A DNA stretch of 64,000 bases from Sediminibacterium sp. C3 (GCF_000508085.1 NZ_KI669560.1:1543148-1607147), one strand, 5' to 3'; positions 46,912-57,465 are shown, numbered from the stretch's first letter. Notes: generated by a model from the letters alone, not told the origin. Program-made: numbers and translations.

Positions 46912-48002
46912 GAATGGGTGTTGATGGTTAGCTTTACAATATAATACCCGTTCTCAATCTGGTTGCTAAGGGTATATTTTTCAGGATATAACAATTCAAG
47001 TCTTCTTTTTACATTATTGATGCCAATACCTGTATTCTCCATCATATTGTTTTCGCTGTGAACAATATAATTTTTGGCATAAAAATGAATATGGTCTTTT
47101 TCAATAGTCAGGTCAAAGTCAATAGTGCTTTGTTCTTTTGTACTTACCCCGTATTTAAAGGCATTTTCCACAAAAGGAATAAAAAGGAGGGGAGCAACCA
47201 GTAATGGAGCTGTATCTCCTTTAATGGCAAAGTTCACCTGCACTTTGTCTGTAAGTCTTACCTGCTGCAGTTCTATATAATTATGAATGAATGCTACTTC
47301 ATTTTCCAGCGGAACAAGCTTTCTCTCTGTTTCCGTTAAAATATAACGCATAATGGCTGAAAGCTTCAGGACTGCATGGGCCGTTTTCTCACTTTTTACA
47401 ATTGCGAGGGAATAAATATTATTCAGTGTATTAAAAAAGAAATGAGGGTTAACCTGTGATTTCAAAAAAGACAATTCCGTATTGATTCTTTCATGCTCGG
47501 ATTCTTTTCTGTTTTGCTCTGTCTTCAGCCATCTTCTTACAACTTCAATGCAGGCGCCAAAGGTTATAACCAATAAAAATAGAACGGTATTAAAGAAATC
47601 AGCATAGGGTCTTCTTCTGATTCTTCCTATTCGGTTACTATTTAATCTGACACCCCTGGTATTTTCCGTGATATTAGCAGGAATCTCTGGTGGGTATATC
47701 ATCATGGCCACCGTTCTGGGTACATAAAGAAAAAATAAAAGACAAGCCACCAGACTAAGTATATATAGAAACCATTTTTCTTTTATTAATAAACGGGGTA
47801 TTAATACCATGGTATTCAGATAGTAAAATACCATTAACATAATATTATTTAGTATGATTACAGTGAGCATATGATTGCTCATACTGAAGTCTCTGAGCCT
47901 TGGGAAAAAGACCAGATAGGGGAGAAAGAAAAAACACAACCAGGCAGCCAGGTGGGCAACCAACTGTACGGTTCTGTTCTTATCTGAAATATTTGTAATC
48001 AT
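46908..48002 (-). CDS. LytS-type sensor histidine kinase
   Basis: 364 residues. About four N-terminal membrane helices are followed by a coiled linker and the His_kinase domain, with the phospho-acceptor His in SQVNPHFFFNTLNNIYSL, an N box in PFVENAFKYG and a G box in GIGINNVKRRLELLYP. It has no extracellular sensor domain of note. It forms a two-component pair with the overlapping LytTR regulator downstream. Confidence 0.93.
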   Translation of the reverse strand: MITNISDKNRTVQLVAHLAAWLCFFFLPYLVFFPRLRDFSMSNHMLTVIILNNIMLMVFYYLNTMVLIPRLLIKEKWFLYILSLVACLLFFLYVPRTVAMMIYPPEIPANITENTRGVRLNSNRIGRIRRRPYADFFNTVLFLLVITFGACIEVVRRWLKTEQNRKESEHERINTELSFLKSQVNPHFFFNTLNNIYSLAIVKSEKTAHAVLKLSAIMRYILTETERKLVPLENEVAFIHNYIELQQVRLTDKVQVNFAIKGDTAPLLVAPLLFIPFVENAFKYGVSTKEQSTIDFDLTIEKDHIHFYAKNYIVHSENNMMENTGIGINNVKRRLELLYPEKYTLSNQIENGYYIVKLTINTHS

Positions 48003-48082
48003 ATGAATAATAACACTTGTATCACTTCAAATTTAAGTGGTCTATACCTGATTTAGGAAAAAAAGGGCTGAAAAGGGGCGAT

Positions 48083-48964
48083 TCATCGGTGAATTTTGGC
48101 ATATAAATGCTGCACCAGTCCATCGGCAAGTCCTATTTTAGGCACATAGATCTCATCTGCATCGGCCCAGCGCATTACGTTAATATAAATTTGCAGTGCA
48201 GGAACAATTACATCTGCCCGGTCGGTTCTGAGTTTATAGACCTGCATTCTGTCTTCCAGATTAAAACTGGATAACTCTTTATAATAATCTTTCAACAATT
48301 CAAGGCTTAATGGCTTTCCGTCTTTTTTCTTGCTGAGTGAAAATACTTTATTGATATTACCTCCTGTGCCTATGGCAATCATTTTTTTCTGCCCTTTGGT
48401 AGCCGATTTTATATAATCTTTCATTTCGTCCCAGTGATTGGTTGTAACCATATCTTTTAATAGACGAATGGTTCCAATGTTGAAAGACTTTTTAAAACTC
48501 AGTTTGCCGTCGGCAAAAAATGTAAGTTCTGTGCTGCCTCCTCCAACATCTATATACAGATAGCTATTGGCAACATCCATATTTTCGGCAATATGATTCT
48601 CGTATATAATGGAAGCTTCCAGGTCTCCGCTGATAATTTCAATATTTAGACCCGTCTCCAGCTTTACTTTTCTTATAATATCTGCTGAATTGGCGGCATC
48701 CCTCATGGCACTTGTTGCACAGGCTATAACGTCTTTTACTTCATAGGCATTCAACAGGTGACTATAGGCTTTCATGGTCTGAAGTATCATACCTCTTTTG
48801 GCCTTGGATATCTCGCCGTTTTCAAACACATCAAAGCCCAGTCTTAATGGAACCCTAACCAGGTTTAGTTTGTTGAAAATGGGATTCCCTTTGGTATCGT
48901 AGCTTACTTCTACAATTAATAGTCTTGCTGCGTTACTACCTATGTCAATTGCTGCTAGCCTCAC
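48083..48964 (-). CDS. ppx: Exopolyphosphatase (Ppx/GppA family)
   Basis: 293-residue short-form enzyme that releases phosphate from polyphosphate chains or dephosphorylates pppGpp. The actin-like ATPase fold shows LAAIDIGSNAARLLIVEV and YLYIDVGGGSTELTFF. The C-terminal HD-like domain of the long E. coli form is absent. The start is GTG at 48964. It overlaps the end of ppk1 by 20 bases, so the polyphosphate-making and -breaking enzymes are coupled in one transcript. Confidence 0.9.
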   Translation of the reverse strand: MRLAAIDIGSNAARLLIVEVSYDTKGNPIFNKLNLVRVPLRLGFDVFENGEISKAKRGMILQTMKAYSHLLNAYEVKDVIACATSAMRDAANSADIIRKVKLETGLNIEIISGDLEASIIYENHIAENMDVANSYLYIDVGGGSTELTFFADGKLSFKKSFNIGTIRLLKDMVTTNHWDEMKDYIKSATKGQKKMIAIGTGGNINKVFSLSKKKDGKPLSLELLKDYYKELSSFNLEDRMQVYKLRTDRADVIVPALQIYINVMRWADADEIYVPKIGLADGLVQHLYAKIHR

Positions 48965-51037
48965 TCTTTAAATTGTTTTTTCTGAACAGGTAATGATAAG
49001 TCTCAATCTGAGATCTTATTTTCTTTTTACCCGTGAAAGGTACATAGTTGTTCGCTAATTCACTGTTCAGAATCCGGGCTTTGACATTGTCTTTTAACTG
49101 AATGTGGATAATATCAATAATTTCCTGCTTAAGTTCATGATTGGTTACAGGAACTGCAGCTTCTACACGATGATTCAGGTTTCTTACCATCCAGTCGGCA
49201 CTGGAAATGTATACCTTTTCATTGCCTGCGTTGTGAAAGATCATTACTCTTGAGTGTTCAAGGTATTCATCCACAATACTGATAGCTTTAACCGGTTGTT
49301 TGAATTTTTTTCTATCAATCTCTGCACAGAAAATACCCCTCACAATCATTTCAATTTTTACTCCGGCAGCTCCTGCTGCATATAATTTGTCTATTAAGCT
49401 TGCATCGCTAAGAGAATTCACTTTTAAAATGATACCGGCTGGTTTTCCGGCTTTCGCATTCTTTATTTCTGTTTCAATGAGTTTATACAATTCATTCCGC
49501 ATATTGGTTGGGCATACCATCAATGTATTACAGGATTTCAGTATGGAAGAGCCATCCTTCCAGTTTTCCAGATAGCGAAATATTTTATTGATATCGTTCA
49601 TGACATTTCTGTTCGATGTTAACAGACAGTGGTCTCCATATACGGTTGCCGTTTTTTCATTTAAGTTTCCAGTACTTACAAAACCATATTGTCTGGAACG
49701 GGTACCGCTTCTTTTACTGATTACACAAAGCTTTGCATGAATCTTGGTCTTAGGTACGCCTAATAATACTTTTACACCTTCTTCTTCTAAAATATTCTTC
49801 CATTCTAAATTCGCCTCTTCATCGAATCTGGCCTTTAATTCCAGCATTACCACTACCTGTTTGCCATTTCTGGCTGCATTAATCAGCGCATTGATTATTT
49901 TAGAATTGGGTGCAAGCCGGTAGGCTGTTATTTTAATAGAAATTACATCCGGATCCATTGCAGCTTCTCTGAGTAAGTCTATAATCGGGTCGAATGCGTG
50001 GTAAGGGAAATGCAACAGAACATCCTGTTTGAGTATAACGTCGGTAACCCTTAAAGCGGTTTGAAGTGATTTAGGAATGAAGGAGGCACGTCTTGTACTT
50101 TTATCTGCAAGAATATCCGGGAAATCCATGAAATGCCTGAAATTATGGATTCTACCACCAGGGATAATATTGCTCTTTCGGTTCAGATTTAGTTTTCTGA
50201 TTAGAAATTCCAGCAATCCCGGATCCATTTCCTTGTCATATACAAATCGAACTGGTTTGCCTTTTCTCCTGTTTTTAATTCCTTTTTCTATTTTCTCAGC
50301 AAATGTGGTACTGATATCGTTATCCAGATCAATTTCAGCATCTCTGGTAACTTTGAAAACATGGGCTTCAAATATGTCGTAACCGAAATAGGAAAAGATT
50401 ACCGGTAAATTGAATCGGATTACATCTTCCAGTAAAATGATATTTTGCTCATCCTTTATTTTAGGCAGCAGAATAAAGCGTCCCACTGCTTTGGTTGGAA
50501 TTTCTATCAAAGCATATTTCTGCTGGTAGGCTGAATTTTTTTTGCGCATCACAACTCCCAGAAAAATACTTTTATCTCTCAGGTAGGGGAGTTGTGGCAA
50601 TGATTCAATCATCAGAGGGATGATATTGGAACGTACTTGTTCATCAAAAAATTTTCTTACAAAATTTTGTTGTGTTTTATTTAATTCCTTCTCTGTAAGC
50701 AGGGCAATTTTTTCTTTTTTAATTCTTTCTGAATACCATTCCAGATTCTGTTGAATTCGTTTTGTTGCTGCAAAACGGTCATCTGAATCTGATCCAGAAT
50801 TTTTTGAGGATCTTCTTCCATATACATGTTGAGTTTTTTTCTTTTCTCAGAAAACTCAATCATGCGTTTTAATGTGGCCACCCTTACCCTGAAAAATTCA
50901 TCTGTATTATTAGAAAAAATGCCCAGGAATTTTATTCTTTCTTTTAAGGGAACAGTAGGATCATTTGCCTCCTGTAATACTCTTGCATTAAAACTAAGCC
51001 AGCTAATATCTCTCTGAATTAAATGTTTCTTAGACAT
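48945..51037 (-). pseudogene. ppk1: Polyphosphate kinase Ppk1, reading frame interrupted
   Basis: Ppk1 makes polyphosphate from ATP. The N-terminal part (ATG at 51037; [19 protein letters not shown] ... [16 protein letters not shown]) and the remainder (KIHAKLCVI and HSRVMIFHNAGNEKVYIS carry the phospho-acceptor region) lie in different frames. The first frame ends at a TAA near 50681; the second is open upstream of its first ATG at 50612. Joining them at 50714-50720 gives [15 protein letters not shown] and a ~697-residue protein of normal length that aligns continuously with the family. Either one A was lost (real or base-calling) or a -1 ribosomal slip is used. The type here reflects the broken frame, not proven loss of function. 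Confidence 0.85.
50714..50720 (-). other. In-phase A_AAA_AAG heptamer at the ppk1 frame break
   Basis: Coding strand reads TTA AAA AAG in the first frame, which is the dnaX-type -1 slippery heptamer in correct phase. A -1 slip makes the next codon GAA and continues AAA ATT GCC, exactly the downstream Ppk1 frame. No strong stimulatory hairpin or upstream Shine-Dalgarno was recognised. Confidence 0.7.
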
Positions 51038-51108
51038 ATTCAAATATAAGTTTTACAACAAAGAATGAATGTTAAGTCTTTGTTGAATAGCAATGCTTTT
51101 AAAACAAG

Positions 51109-51606
51109 TTAAGAGTAAGATTTTTTTATATGAGCTATAATTCCAGTAGTGGAAAAACCATCAACCAGTTTATTAATGACTACTCTGCCTCCGTTTTGAA
51201 TGACTTCTTTGGCTCCTACAATTTGCTCTACTGTATAATCTCCCCCTTTTACAATTACATCAGGCAAAATGGCTTGTATAAGTTGCAATGGGGTATCTTC
51301 CTCAAAAATGACTACTGCATCTACTACCGCAAGATTGCTCAATACAATACTTCTGCTTATTTCACTGTTTACCGGACGTTCCGGCCCCTTCAGTCTTTTT
51401 ACGCTGGCATCACTGTTTACTCCTATAATGAGAACGTCGGCCTCAGCTGCTGCCTGATTTAATGAATAAATATGCCCTTCGTGTAGTATATCAAAGCAAC
51501 CATTGGTAAATGCAATGGTTCTGCCCGATACTCTCCAGGCTGCAATTTGTTTGAGTAGATTGGGTAGTGTAAGAATTTTATGCTGGATTGCCTGTGTTGC
51601 TTTCAT
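51109..51606 (-). CDS. rfaE2: D-glycero-beta-D-manno-heptose 1-phosphate adenylyltransferase
   Basis: 165-residue nucleotidyltransferase activating heptose-1-phosphate for lipopolysaccharide inner-core synthesis; it corresponds to the C-terminal half of HldE. The HxGH motif is in TNGCFDILHEGHIYSL, and GVNSDASVKRLKGPERPV and VKGGDYTVEQIVGAKEV are family signatures. Its start overlaps the flippase-like gene by 29 bases. A link of the two genes to envelope polysaccharide is plausible. Confidence 0.9.
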   Translation of the reverse strand: MKATQAIQHKILTLPNLLKQIAAWRVSGRTIAFTNGCFDILHEGHIYSLNQAAAEADVLIIGVNSDASVKRLKGPERPVNSEISRSIVLSNLAVVDAVVIFEEDTPLQLIQAILPDVIVKGGDYTVEQIVGAKEVIQNGGRVVINKLVDGFSTTGIIAHIKKSYS

Positions 51607-52609
51607 GATTTTGATTTTTTTTATTGTACCAGGGCAATAAACCCAGACTGATGAATCCCACTATTAGCACAATAATAAATTGTGCAAACCATTGCAGTGT
51701 TCCATTGGCAAAGCCAATTTCAAAACCAACCTGATTCTTTTCCAGAACCTTGGCAATAAAGTAGGCGTAGGCCCCGATACCTCCGGGTGTAATAATCATT
51801 CCAATACTTCCAAAAGCCAGTGCTGAAATGGCAACGGCAAAGCTCAGGTGACTGGTACCTTCAGTAGCCATAAGCCCTATCCAGGTTCCTGCAATATATA
51901 AGAACCAGATTAGTGCGCTGTAAATAATGAATAAACCCTTGCTCTCCAATTGACGGATACTGCTTAATCCTTCCCAGACACCTGACAATATTTTTTGAAA
52001 TACCTGTATAATGGGATGGTGGGGCATTTTATTCAGAATAAACCAGGAACCCCAGATGATGATACCCAAAATACCCAACACAATGGACCACTTAAAAAGG
52101 CTTTGGTTATCTGCTGACTTATTCATCAGAGGGGCCATTAATTGTGCCGCGTAATCCCCAACGACTTCAAACTGACTAAATAAGGCAATCACAAAAACGA
52201 GTCCCAGGGCTATTACATCGAAGGCCCTTTCTACCAGTATGGTACCTATCAGTTTATCTGCCGGCACTTTTTCGTATTTGGCCAAAACCGTGCATTTTAA
52301 TACTTCACCTAATCTGGGTACAGCCAGGTTGGCCAGGTATCCTACCATTACAGCAAAAAAAACGTTTCCCGGACGTGGAGAATACCCCATTGGCTTCATC
52401 AGGATTTTCCAGCGCAGCGCACGGATAAAATGACTGATTGTTAATATCAGAAAAACTGGAATAAATAGCCAATAATTGGCGTTTTGCAGGGATTTTTTAA
52501 AATCTTCCCATTTTTCAGGGGGTATTTGCTGCATACTCCACCAGACCAGGAATAAACCAATGCCCAGAAATATGGCATATTGAACAATAGCAATCCCCTT
52601 TTTTCGCAT
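51578..52609 (-). CDS. Flippase-like (LPG synthase TM domain) membrane protein
   Basis: 343-residue integral membrane protein with about eight helices. FIRALRWKILMKPMGYSP, NLAVPRLGEVLKCTVLAKYE and GGIGAYAYFIAKVLEK match the lysylphosphatidylglycerol synthase transmembrane / UPF0104 family (DUF2156-independent type). Members are linked to lipid or glycolipid handling, but the substrate is unknown. It is transcribed divergently from the GT5 gene and overlaps rfaE2. Confidence 0.88.
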   Translation of the reverse strand: MRKKGIAIVQYAIFLGIGLFLVWWSMQQIPPEKWEDFKKSLQNANYWLFIPVFLILTISHFIRALRWKILMKPMGYSPRPGNVFFAVMVGYLANLAVPRLGEVLKCTVLAKYEKVPADKLIGTILVERAFDVIALGLVFVIALFSQFEVVGDYAAQLMAPLMNKSADNQSLFKWSIVLGILGIIIWGSWFILNKMPHHPIIQVFQKILSGVWEGLSSIRQLESKGLFIIYSALIWFLYIAGTWIGLMATEGTSHLSFAVAISALAFGSIGMIITPGGIGAYAYFIAKVLEKNQVGFEIGFANGTLQWFAQFIIVLIVGFISLGLLPWYNKKNQNHESNTGNPA

Positions 52610-52680
52610 GTTCCAAAGATAGTTTTTTTGTTATTAAGCCCATTTTAACAGCCAGTCATCAATCAAAAACCCCTCTAGCC

Positions 52681-52710
52681 TTGAATTTCGCGCTATATTT
52701 CTTAACTTTG
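52681..52710 (+). promoter_or_regulatory. Promoter of the GT5-domain gene
   Basis: TTG at 52681-52683, 19 bases, TAACTTTG at 52703-52710, 31 bases before the ATG; a good Bacteroidota -33/-7 match. Confidence 0.65.
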
Positions 52711-52741
52711 CACCCTTATTCAGGGTCAGGCTCTAAAAAAA

Positions 52742-53566
52742 ATGTTCATGTCTACAAAGAAAAGGATATTATTCATTGCTACTGAAATGTCTCCGTATCT
52801 GGAATTAACGGAGTTCGCAGAAGTCATTAATAAACTGGCTATCAAAAGCAATGACAGTGGTCTGGAAGTGCGTTGTATCATGCCCCGTTTTGGAGTAATT
52901 AATGAAAGAAGACACCGTTTACATGAAGTGGTAAGATTATCTGGAATTAATGTTACAGTTGACAACGATGATCACCCGCTGCAAATTAAAGTGGCTTCTT
53001 TACCCAATGCCAGGTTACAGGTTTATTTTCTGGAAAATGAAGATTTTTTTAAGCGTAAACAAATTTTTCATGACGATGAGGAAAACTGGTTTGATGACAA
53101 CGATTTAAGAACCGTTTTTTTCTGCAAGGGAGCACTTGAGACCGTGAAGAAATTTGGATGGCCCCCTGATATTATTCATTGCAGCGGATGGATGAGTGGA
53201 TTGATTCCTGCCTATTTAAAAACTGCCTATAAAAAGGAACCTGTTTTTGGCAATAGCAAAGTGGTGTTTACGATTGGTCAGAATACTTTTGAAGATAGCC
53301 TGGGTCCGGATTTCCTTAAGCGTGCAGTGATAAATGTGAACGTGAAAGATAAAGACCTGGATGTTTTTAAAGATAGCAATAACACTGCCCTTTTTAAAGG
53401 GGGAGCACATTTTGCTGACGCCATTTCATTTGGTTCCGATGTAATTGATAAAAAACTGGTGGACGAATTTTCCAAAGTGAAAGGCAAAAAGGTAATTCCA
53501 TTCAAAGGATGGGATTCTGATTTAACAGAGTATTTAGAATTGTACAACGACCTTGCGGGTAAGTAA
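52742..53566 (+). CDS. Stand-alone GT5 domain protein (annotated type: glycogen/starch synthase)
   Basis: 274 residues corresponding only to the N-terminal half of glycogen synthase (KKRILFIATEMSPYLELTEFAEVI ... EVRCIMPRFGVINERRHRLHEV ... PDIIHCSGWMSGLIPAYLKTA). The ADP-glucose-binding KxGG motif after the first strand is replaced by LELTEFAE, and the C-terminal GT1-like domain is missing. It is therefore unlikely to make glycogen by itself. Full-length starch-synthase family members run to about 480 residues. Its neighbour is a DUF4270 lipoprotein gene nine bases downstream. Confidence 0.85.
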   Translation: MFMSTKKRILFIATEMSPYLELTEFAEVINKLAIKSNDSGLEVRCIMPRFGVINERRHRLHEVVRLSGINVTVDNDDHPLQIKVASLPNARLQVYFLENEDFFKRKQIFHDDEENWFDDNDLRTVFFCKGALETVKKFGWPPDIIHCSGWMSGLIPAYLKTAYKKEPVFGNSKVVFTIGQNTFEDSLGPDFLKRAVINVNVKDKDLDVFKDSNNTALFKGGAHFADAISFGSDVIDKKLVDEFSKVKGKKVIPFKGWDSDLTEYLELYNDLAGK

Positions 53567-53575
53567 AACCAGAAC

Positions 53576-55060
53576 ATGTTAGCTAATTTTAAAATGCATT
53601 TTGCGCGAATTTTCTTCTTTGTTTTTTTGATTTTCTCAGCAGCATGTACCCGAATTACCACCACTGAACTGGGAGCAGGTTTAATTCCTGTAGTAGACGG
53701 GGTAAATACTTTTGATACCATTATGGAGTTGCAGACAGACACATTCAATGAGTCTGATACAACCCGGATCTACAATGCTAATAATATGGTTATTGGAGCC
53801 ATTTCCAATGACCCAATTTTTGGTACCACGCAGGCTGAATTGAATTTTGAACTTAAGCCATCATTTTATCCTTTTAAGGTTCCCGGGACGAAAGATAGCC
53901 TTGTAGTTGACTCAGCTGTACTGATTTTAAGTTATAAAGGATATTATGGCGACTCCACCCAGCCACTGAATGTTGCTGTTCATGAAATTAGCCCTACTAC
54001 TCCGTTGGACCCCTTTTATAATTATCCGGTAAATTTTCCAACTGTAAAACCTGTTAGCACGATTGGTACTTTATCTAATACAATTTCGCTTGACATAAGA
54101 ACATTGGGAGATTCTGTAAAGAACAGATTTGAAAATGCAAATAATCAAATCAGAATTCCATTAAGAATGGATGTTGCAAGAAGATTTTTGAAAGACTATG
54201 ATTCTACAAATGCTTACCTGAACGATAGTGCTTTCCAGTCTTATTTTAAGGGCTTCTCAGTTAAAGTTCAATCTTCCAATCCTGCCAATGCGCTTTTGTA
54301 TGTGAACTTACTGGACACCAACACCAAACTGGCTTTATACTATAATACCAGTACTACCGGGGCAACGGTAAGAGATACTTCAGTTATCTATTTCAAGTTT
54401 AATTCTGCCTTTGGGGGATATGCCAACTTTGTTACCAGAAATACAACTGGTGCAGAAATTAGCAATCGAATTACTACAACTTCAAGACCCGATTCCTTGG
54501 TTTATGTGCAGAGTGCCCCCGGCACCTATGTGCGCATTAGGGTTCCAGGCTTACAAAACCTGAGCAACCGAATTGTACATCGTGCAGAGTTGATAGCAGA
54601 ACAAGTGCCTGATGACAATAATATCATGACACTTGATCGGTATTTTCAAGCACCGCGACTGCTATTACTTAGCGCCTTTGATTCAGCTAAGAATCAAAAA
54701 AGAAGCATCCCCAACGACTATATTGTGGGTTCATCCGGACCTAATACGGTAGATTTTGGCGGGTTCAGAACTTTCAAAACAATCAATGGCTACGATAGGG
54801 TTGCTGCCTACAATTTTGTTATAAGCCGATATGTTCAAGGTATTGTTACACGCAAAGACTCTTCGTTTACATTGCGTTTATCAGCACCGTCTAACGATTC
54901 ATTGAATTATTTCCCCCCATTCCCGAATAATTTTGTTTCTCAGATGTATTATTTAAGTCCTGCACAAGGAAATGAACTGGCCAATGGCAGGGTTCGCTTA
55001 GGTGGAGGATCGCATAGCCGATTCAGAATGCGACTGAGAATTGTTTATTCAAGGATTTAA
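53576..55060 (+). CDS. DUF4270 family lipoprotein
   Basis: 494 residues. A hydrophobic signal ends in a lipobox FSAAC (ATG at 53576, or possibly 53594). The mature protein ([54 protein letters not shown] ... [21 protein letters not shown]) matches the DUF4270 family, an abundant Bacteroidota outer-membrane-associated group of unknown function. The next gene, metK, begins 25 bases after its stop. Confidence 0.87.
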   Translation: MLANFKMHFARIFFFVFLIFSAACTRITTTELGAGLIPVVDGVNTFDTIMELQTDTFNESDTTRIYNANNMVIGAISNDPIFGTTQAELNFELKPSFYPFKVPGTKDSLVVDSAVLILSYKGYYGDSTQPLNVAVHEISPTTPLDPFYNYPVNFPTVKPVSTIGTLSNTISLDIRTLGDSVKNRFENANNQIRIPLRMDVARRFLKDYDSTNAYLNDSAFQSYFKGFSVKVQSSNPANALLYVNLLDTNTKLALYYNTSTTGATVRDTSVIYFKFNSAFGGYANFVTRNTTGAEISNRITTTSRPDSLVYVQSAPGTYVRIRVPGLQNLSNRIVHRAELIAEQVPDDNNIMTLDRYFQAPRLLLLSAFDSAKNQKRSIPNDYIVGSSGPNTVDFGGFRTFKTINGYDRVAAYNFVISRYVQGIVTRKDSSFTLRLSAPSNDSLNYFPPFPNNFVSQMYYLSPAQGNELANGRVRLGGGSHSRFRMRLRIVYSRI

Positions 55061-55085
55061 TTTTACAACATTTAAAAACTATAAT

Positions 55086-56339
55086 ATGCCTTATTTATTT
55101 ACCTCTGAGAGTGTATCTGAAGGACATCCGGACAAGGTTGCGGACCAGATATCAGATGCGTTGATTGATAACTTTTTAGCGTTTGATCCGCAGAGTAAAG
55201 TGGCTTGTGAGACTTTGGTAACGACAGGTCAGGTAGTATTGGCCGGTGAAGTGAAGTCTAAAGCTTATTTGGATGTGCAGGAGATTGCGCGTGGTGTTAT
55301 TCGCAAGATTGGCTATACCAAGAGCGAGTATATGTTTGAAGCAAACAGCTGTGGTATTTTATCTGCGATCCATGAGCAGAGTTCAGATATTAACCAGGGG
55401 GTAGATAAGAAGAAGAAAGAAGAGCAGGGAGCAGGCGACCAGGGTATGATGTTTGGTTATGCGAGCAATGAGACCGAAGACTATATGCCATTGGCGTTGG
55501 ATTTAGCGCATAAGATTCTGATTGAGCTGGCTGCTTTGAGAAGAGAGAACAAAGCCATTAAATACCTAAGACCTGATGCCAAGAGTCAGGTAACTTTGGA
55601 ATACAACGATAACAATCAACCCGTAAGAATCGATGCGATTGTGGTATCTACCCAACACGATGATTTTGATACGGAAGCGAAAATGTTGGCCAAGATTAAG
55701 AAGGACATTATTGAGATTTTGATTCCAAGAGTAAAAGCGAAATACAAGAAATACGCGAAACTATTTAACAAAGACATTAAATACCATATTAACCCTACGG
55801 GTAAGTTTGTAATTGGTGGTCCTCACGGAGACACGGGTTTAACCGGCCGTAAGATCATTGTAGACACTTACGGTGGTAAAGGAGCGCATGGTGGTGGAGC
55901 TTTCAGTGGTAAAGACCCAAGTAAGGTAGACCGTTCTGCAGCCTATGCTACCCGTCATATTGCAAAGAACCTGGTAGCTGCCGGCGTAGCGGACGAAATC
56001 TTAGTTCAGGTTTCCTATGCTATTGGTGTGGCTCAGCCTACCTCCATCAACGTCAACACATTTGGTACAGCCAAAGTGAACCTGAACGATGGCCAGATTG
56101 CGAAGATAGTAGAGGGCTTATTCGATATGCGTCCTTACTTTATTGAGCAGCGCCTGAAGCTAAGAAACCCTATTTACAGTGAAACAGCCGCTTATGGCCA
56201 TATGGGTCGCAAGCCGGAAGTGGTTACCAAGACTTTCAGAACACCGGATGGCAAGGAGAAGAAGGTAAAAGTGGAACTGTTTACCTGGGAGAAGCTGGAT
56301 TATGTAACCAAAGTGAAAAAGGCTTTTGGGTTGAAATAG
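55086..56339 (+). CDS. metK: S-adenosylmethionine synthetase
   Basis: 417 residues making SAM from methionine and ATP. The ATG at 55086 gives [20 protein letters not shown], the standard start; the open frame extends 15 codons further upstream without support. Active-site motifs [32 protein letters not shown] and [19 protein letters not shown] are intact. A strong terminator follows. Confidence 0.97.
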   Translation: MPYLFTSESVSEGHPDKVADQISDALIDNFLAFDPQSKVACETLVTTGQVVLAGEVKSKAYLDVQEIARGVIRKIGYTKSEYMFEANSCGILSAIHEQSSDINQGVDKKKKEEQGAGDQGMMFGYASNETEDYMPLALDLAHKILIELAALRRENKAIKYLRPDAKSQVTLEYNDNNQPVRIDAIVVSTQHDDFDTEAKMLAKIKKDIIEILIPRVKAKYKKYAKLFNKDIKYHINPTGKFVIGGPHGDTGLTGRKIIVDTYGGKGAHGGGAFSGKDPSKVDRSAAYATRHIAKNLVAAGVADEILVQVSYAIGVAQPTSINVNTFGTAKVNLNDGQIAKIVEGLFDMRPYFIEQRLKLRNPIYSETAAYGHMGRKPEVVTKTFRTPDGKEKKVKVELFTWEKLDYVTKVKKAFGLK

Positions 56340-56362
56340 GTCTAAATATAAAAATATCATCA

Positions 56363-56391
56363 TCCCCTGCAGAAATGCAGGGGATTTTTTT
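56363..56391 (+). terminator. Intrinsic terminator after metK
   Basis: Perfect 9-bp stem (tcccctgca / tgcagggga) with a GAAA tetraloop and seven T. Confidence 0.9.
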
Positions 56392-56402
56392 ACATTAGGT
56401 TG

Positions 56403-56924
56403 ATGAAAACCAGATTAATCGTCTTTGGTTCGCTGGCAGCTTTGTTCTTTTTTATCCTTAGAGTGCAAGGAGCGAACTTAATAACAGAAGCTACACCATT
56501 AGGGATAGTCAACCTTGAATTTGCCAGTACTGCAGAAGAACTCAATGCTGTGCTTTTTGGCTGGCCCAATGCCGACGTCAAAGCCAATATTTACATTGAT
56601 TTTGTTTTTATACCTTTCTACGTGTTGTTTTTTTCTACAGCTGCATTGGGTTGCTCCCGCGCTTGGAAGAATGCTGGAATGCATTACGCAGGTAAATCTC
56701 TTTCTAAAGCAGTATATGTTGCAGGTGCACTCGATTTAATTGAAAACAAATTCATGCTCGACAGTTTTGCAGGAAGCTTTTCCGATTTTACTCTCATGTT
56801 AACCAATTGGTGTGCGGGGGCTAAATTTTTATTGTTGCTGGTGGTTATACTGTATATTGTTATCAGTTTGCCATTTATCTCTTCTATAAAAACAAATAAT
56901 GGAAGCCAATCCCTGGAAAATTAA
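56403..56924 (+). CDS. Membrane protein of unknown function
   Basis: 173 residues from the ATG at 56403. Four hydrophobic segments are visible (LIVFGSLAALFFFILRV, IDFVFIPFYVLFFSTAALG, a weaker one near LSKAVYVAGALDLIENKFML, and KFLLLLVVILYIVISLPFI). The middle ALDLIENKFML resembles small integral-membrane families seen in Bacteroidota. No function is assigned. It overlaps the Nudix gene by 26 bases. Confidence 0.72.
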   Translation: MKTRLIVFGSLAALFFFILRVQGANLITEATPLGIVNLEFASTAEELNAVLFGWPNADVKANIYIDFVFIPFYVLFFSTAALGCSRAWKNAGMHYAGKSLSKAVYVAGALDLIENKFMLDSFAGSFSDFTLMLTNWCAGAKFLLLLVVILYIVISLPFISSIKTNNGSQSLEN

Positions 56925-57453
56925 TGCTGAAAAACAGATTTATAACAATCCCTGGATATCCCTTACAGAATACGATGTAATTAACCCAGGTGGTGGTAAG
57001 GGCATTTACGGAAAAGTCCATTTTAAAAACATTGCAGTAGGTATAATGGTATTGGATCAGGATTTGCATACTTATCTGGTTGGCCAATATCGGTTTACTT
57101 TAAATATGTATTCATGGGAAATGCCCGAAGGAGGATGTCCGGTGGGATCAGATACGCTGGAAAGCGCCAAGCGTGAGCTTCTTGAGGAAACGGGACTGGT
57201 GGCCAAAGACTGGACGCTTTTGTTCCGGATGCATTTATCCAACTCTGTATCTGATGAACTGGCGGTTATTTATCTGGCAAGAGATCTGCAGCAGTTTGAA
57301 GCGGAACCCGAAGAAACCGAACAGTTGCAGGTGAAGAAAATTCCATTTGCTGAAATGCTTGATATGGTTGAAACCGGGCAAATTACTGACTCTATGACGG
57401 TTGCTGCGGTCTATAAAGTTCAGCTCTTATTGCTTCAGGGCAAATTGAATTAA
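56899..57453 (+). CDS. Nudix hydrolase
   Basis: 184 residues. The Nudix box is GG...SAKRELLEETGLVA: the catalytic REUxEExGU core is intact, but the first Glu of GX5EX7 is a Ser (GCPVGSDTLESAKREL). The overall shape (FTLNMYSWEMPEGG ... NSVSDELAVIYLARDL ... ETGQITDSMTVAAVYK) fits the ADP-sugar pyrophosphatase group. ADP-ribose or a nucleotide sugar is the likely substrate. It is translationally linked to the upstream membrane protein by overlap. Confidence 0.88.
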   Translation: MEANPWKINAEKQIYNNPWISLTEYDVINPGGGKGIYGKVHFKNIAVGIMVLDQDLHTYLVGQYRFTLNMYSWEMPEGGCPVGSDTLESAKRELLEETGLVAKDWTLLFRMHLSNSVSDELAVIYLARDLQQFEAEPEETEQLQVKKIPFAEMLDMVETGQITDSMTVAAVYKVQLLLLQGKLN

Positions 57454-57465
57454 ATACATTTGCAG

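Noticed and set aside
48945..50612. A separate 555-residue kinase gene starting at 50612
   Set aside because: The frame is open upstream of that ATG and aligns there with Ppk1; it is the C-terminal part of one gene, not an independent start.
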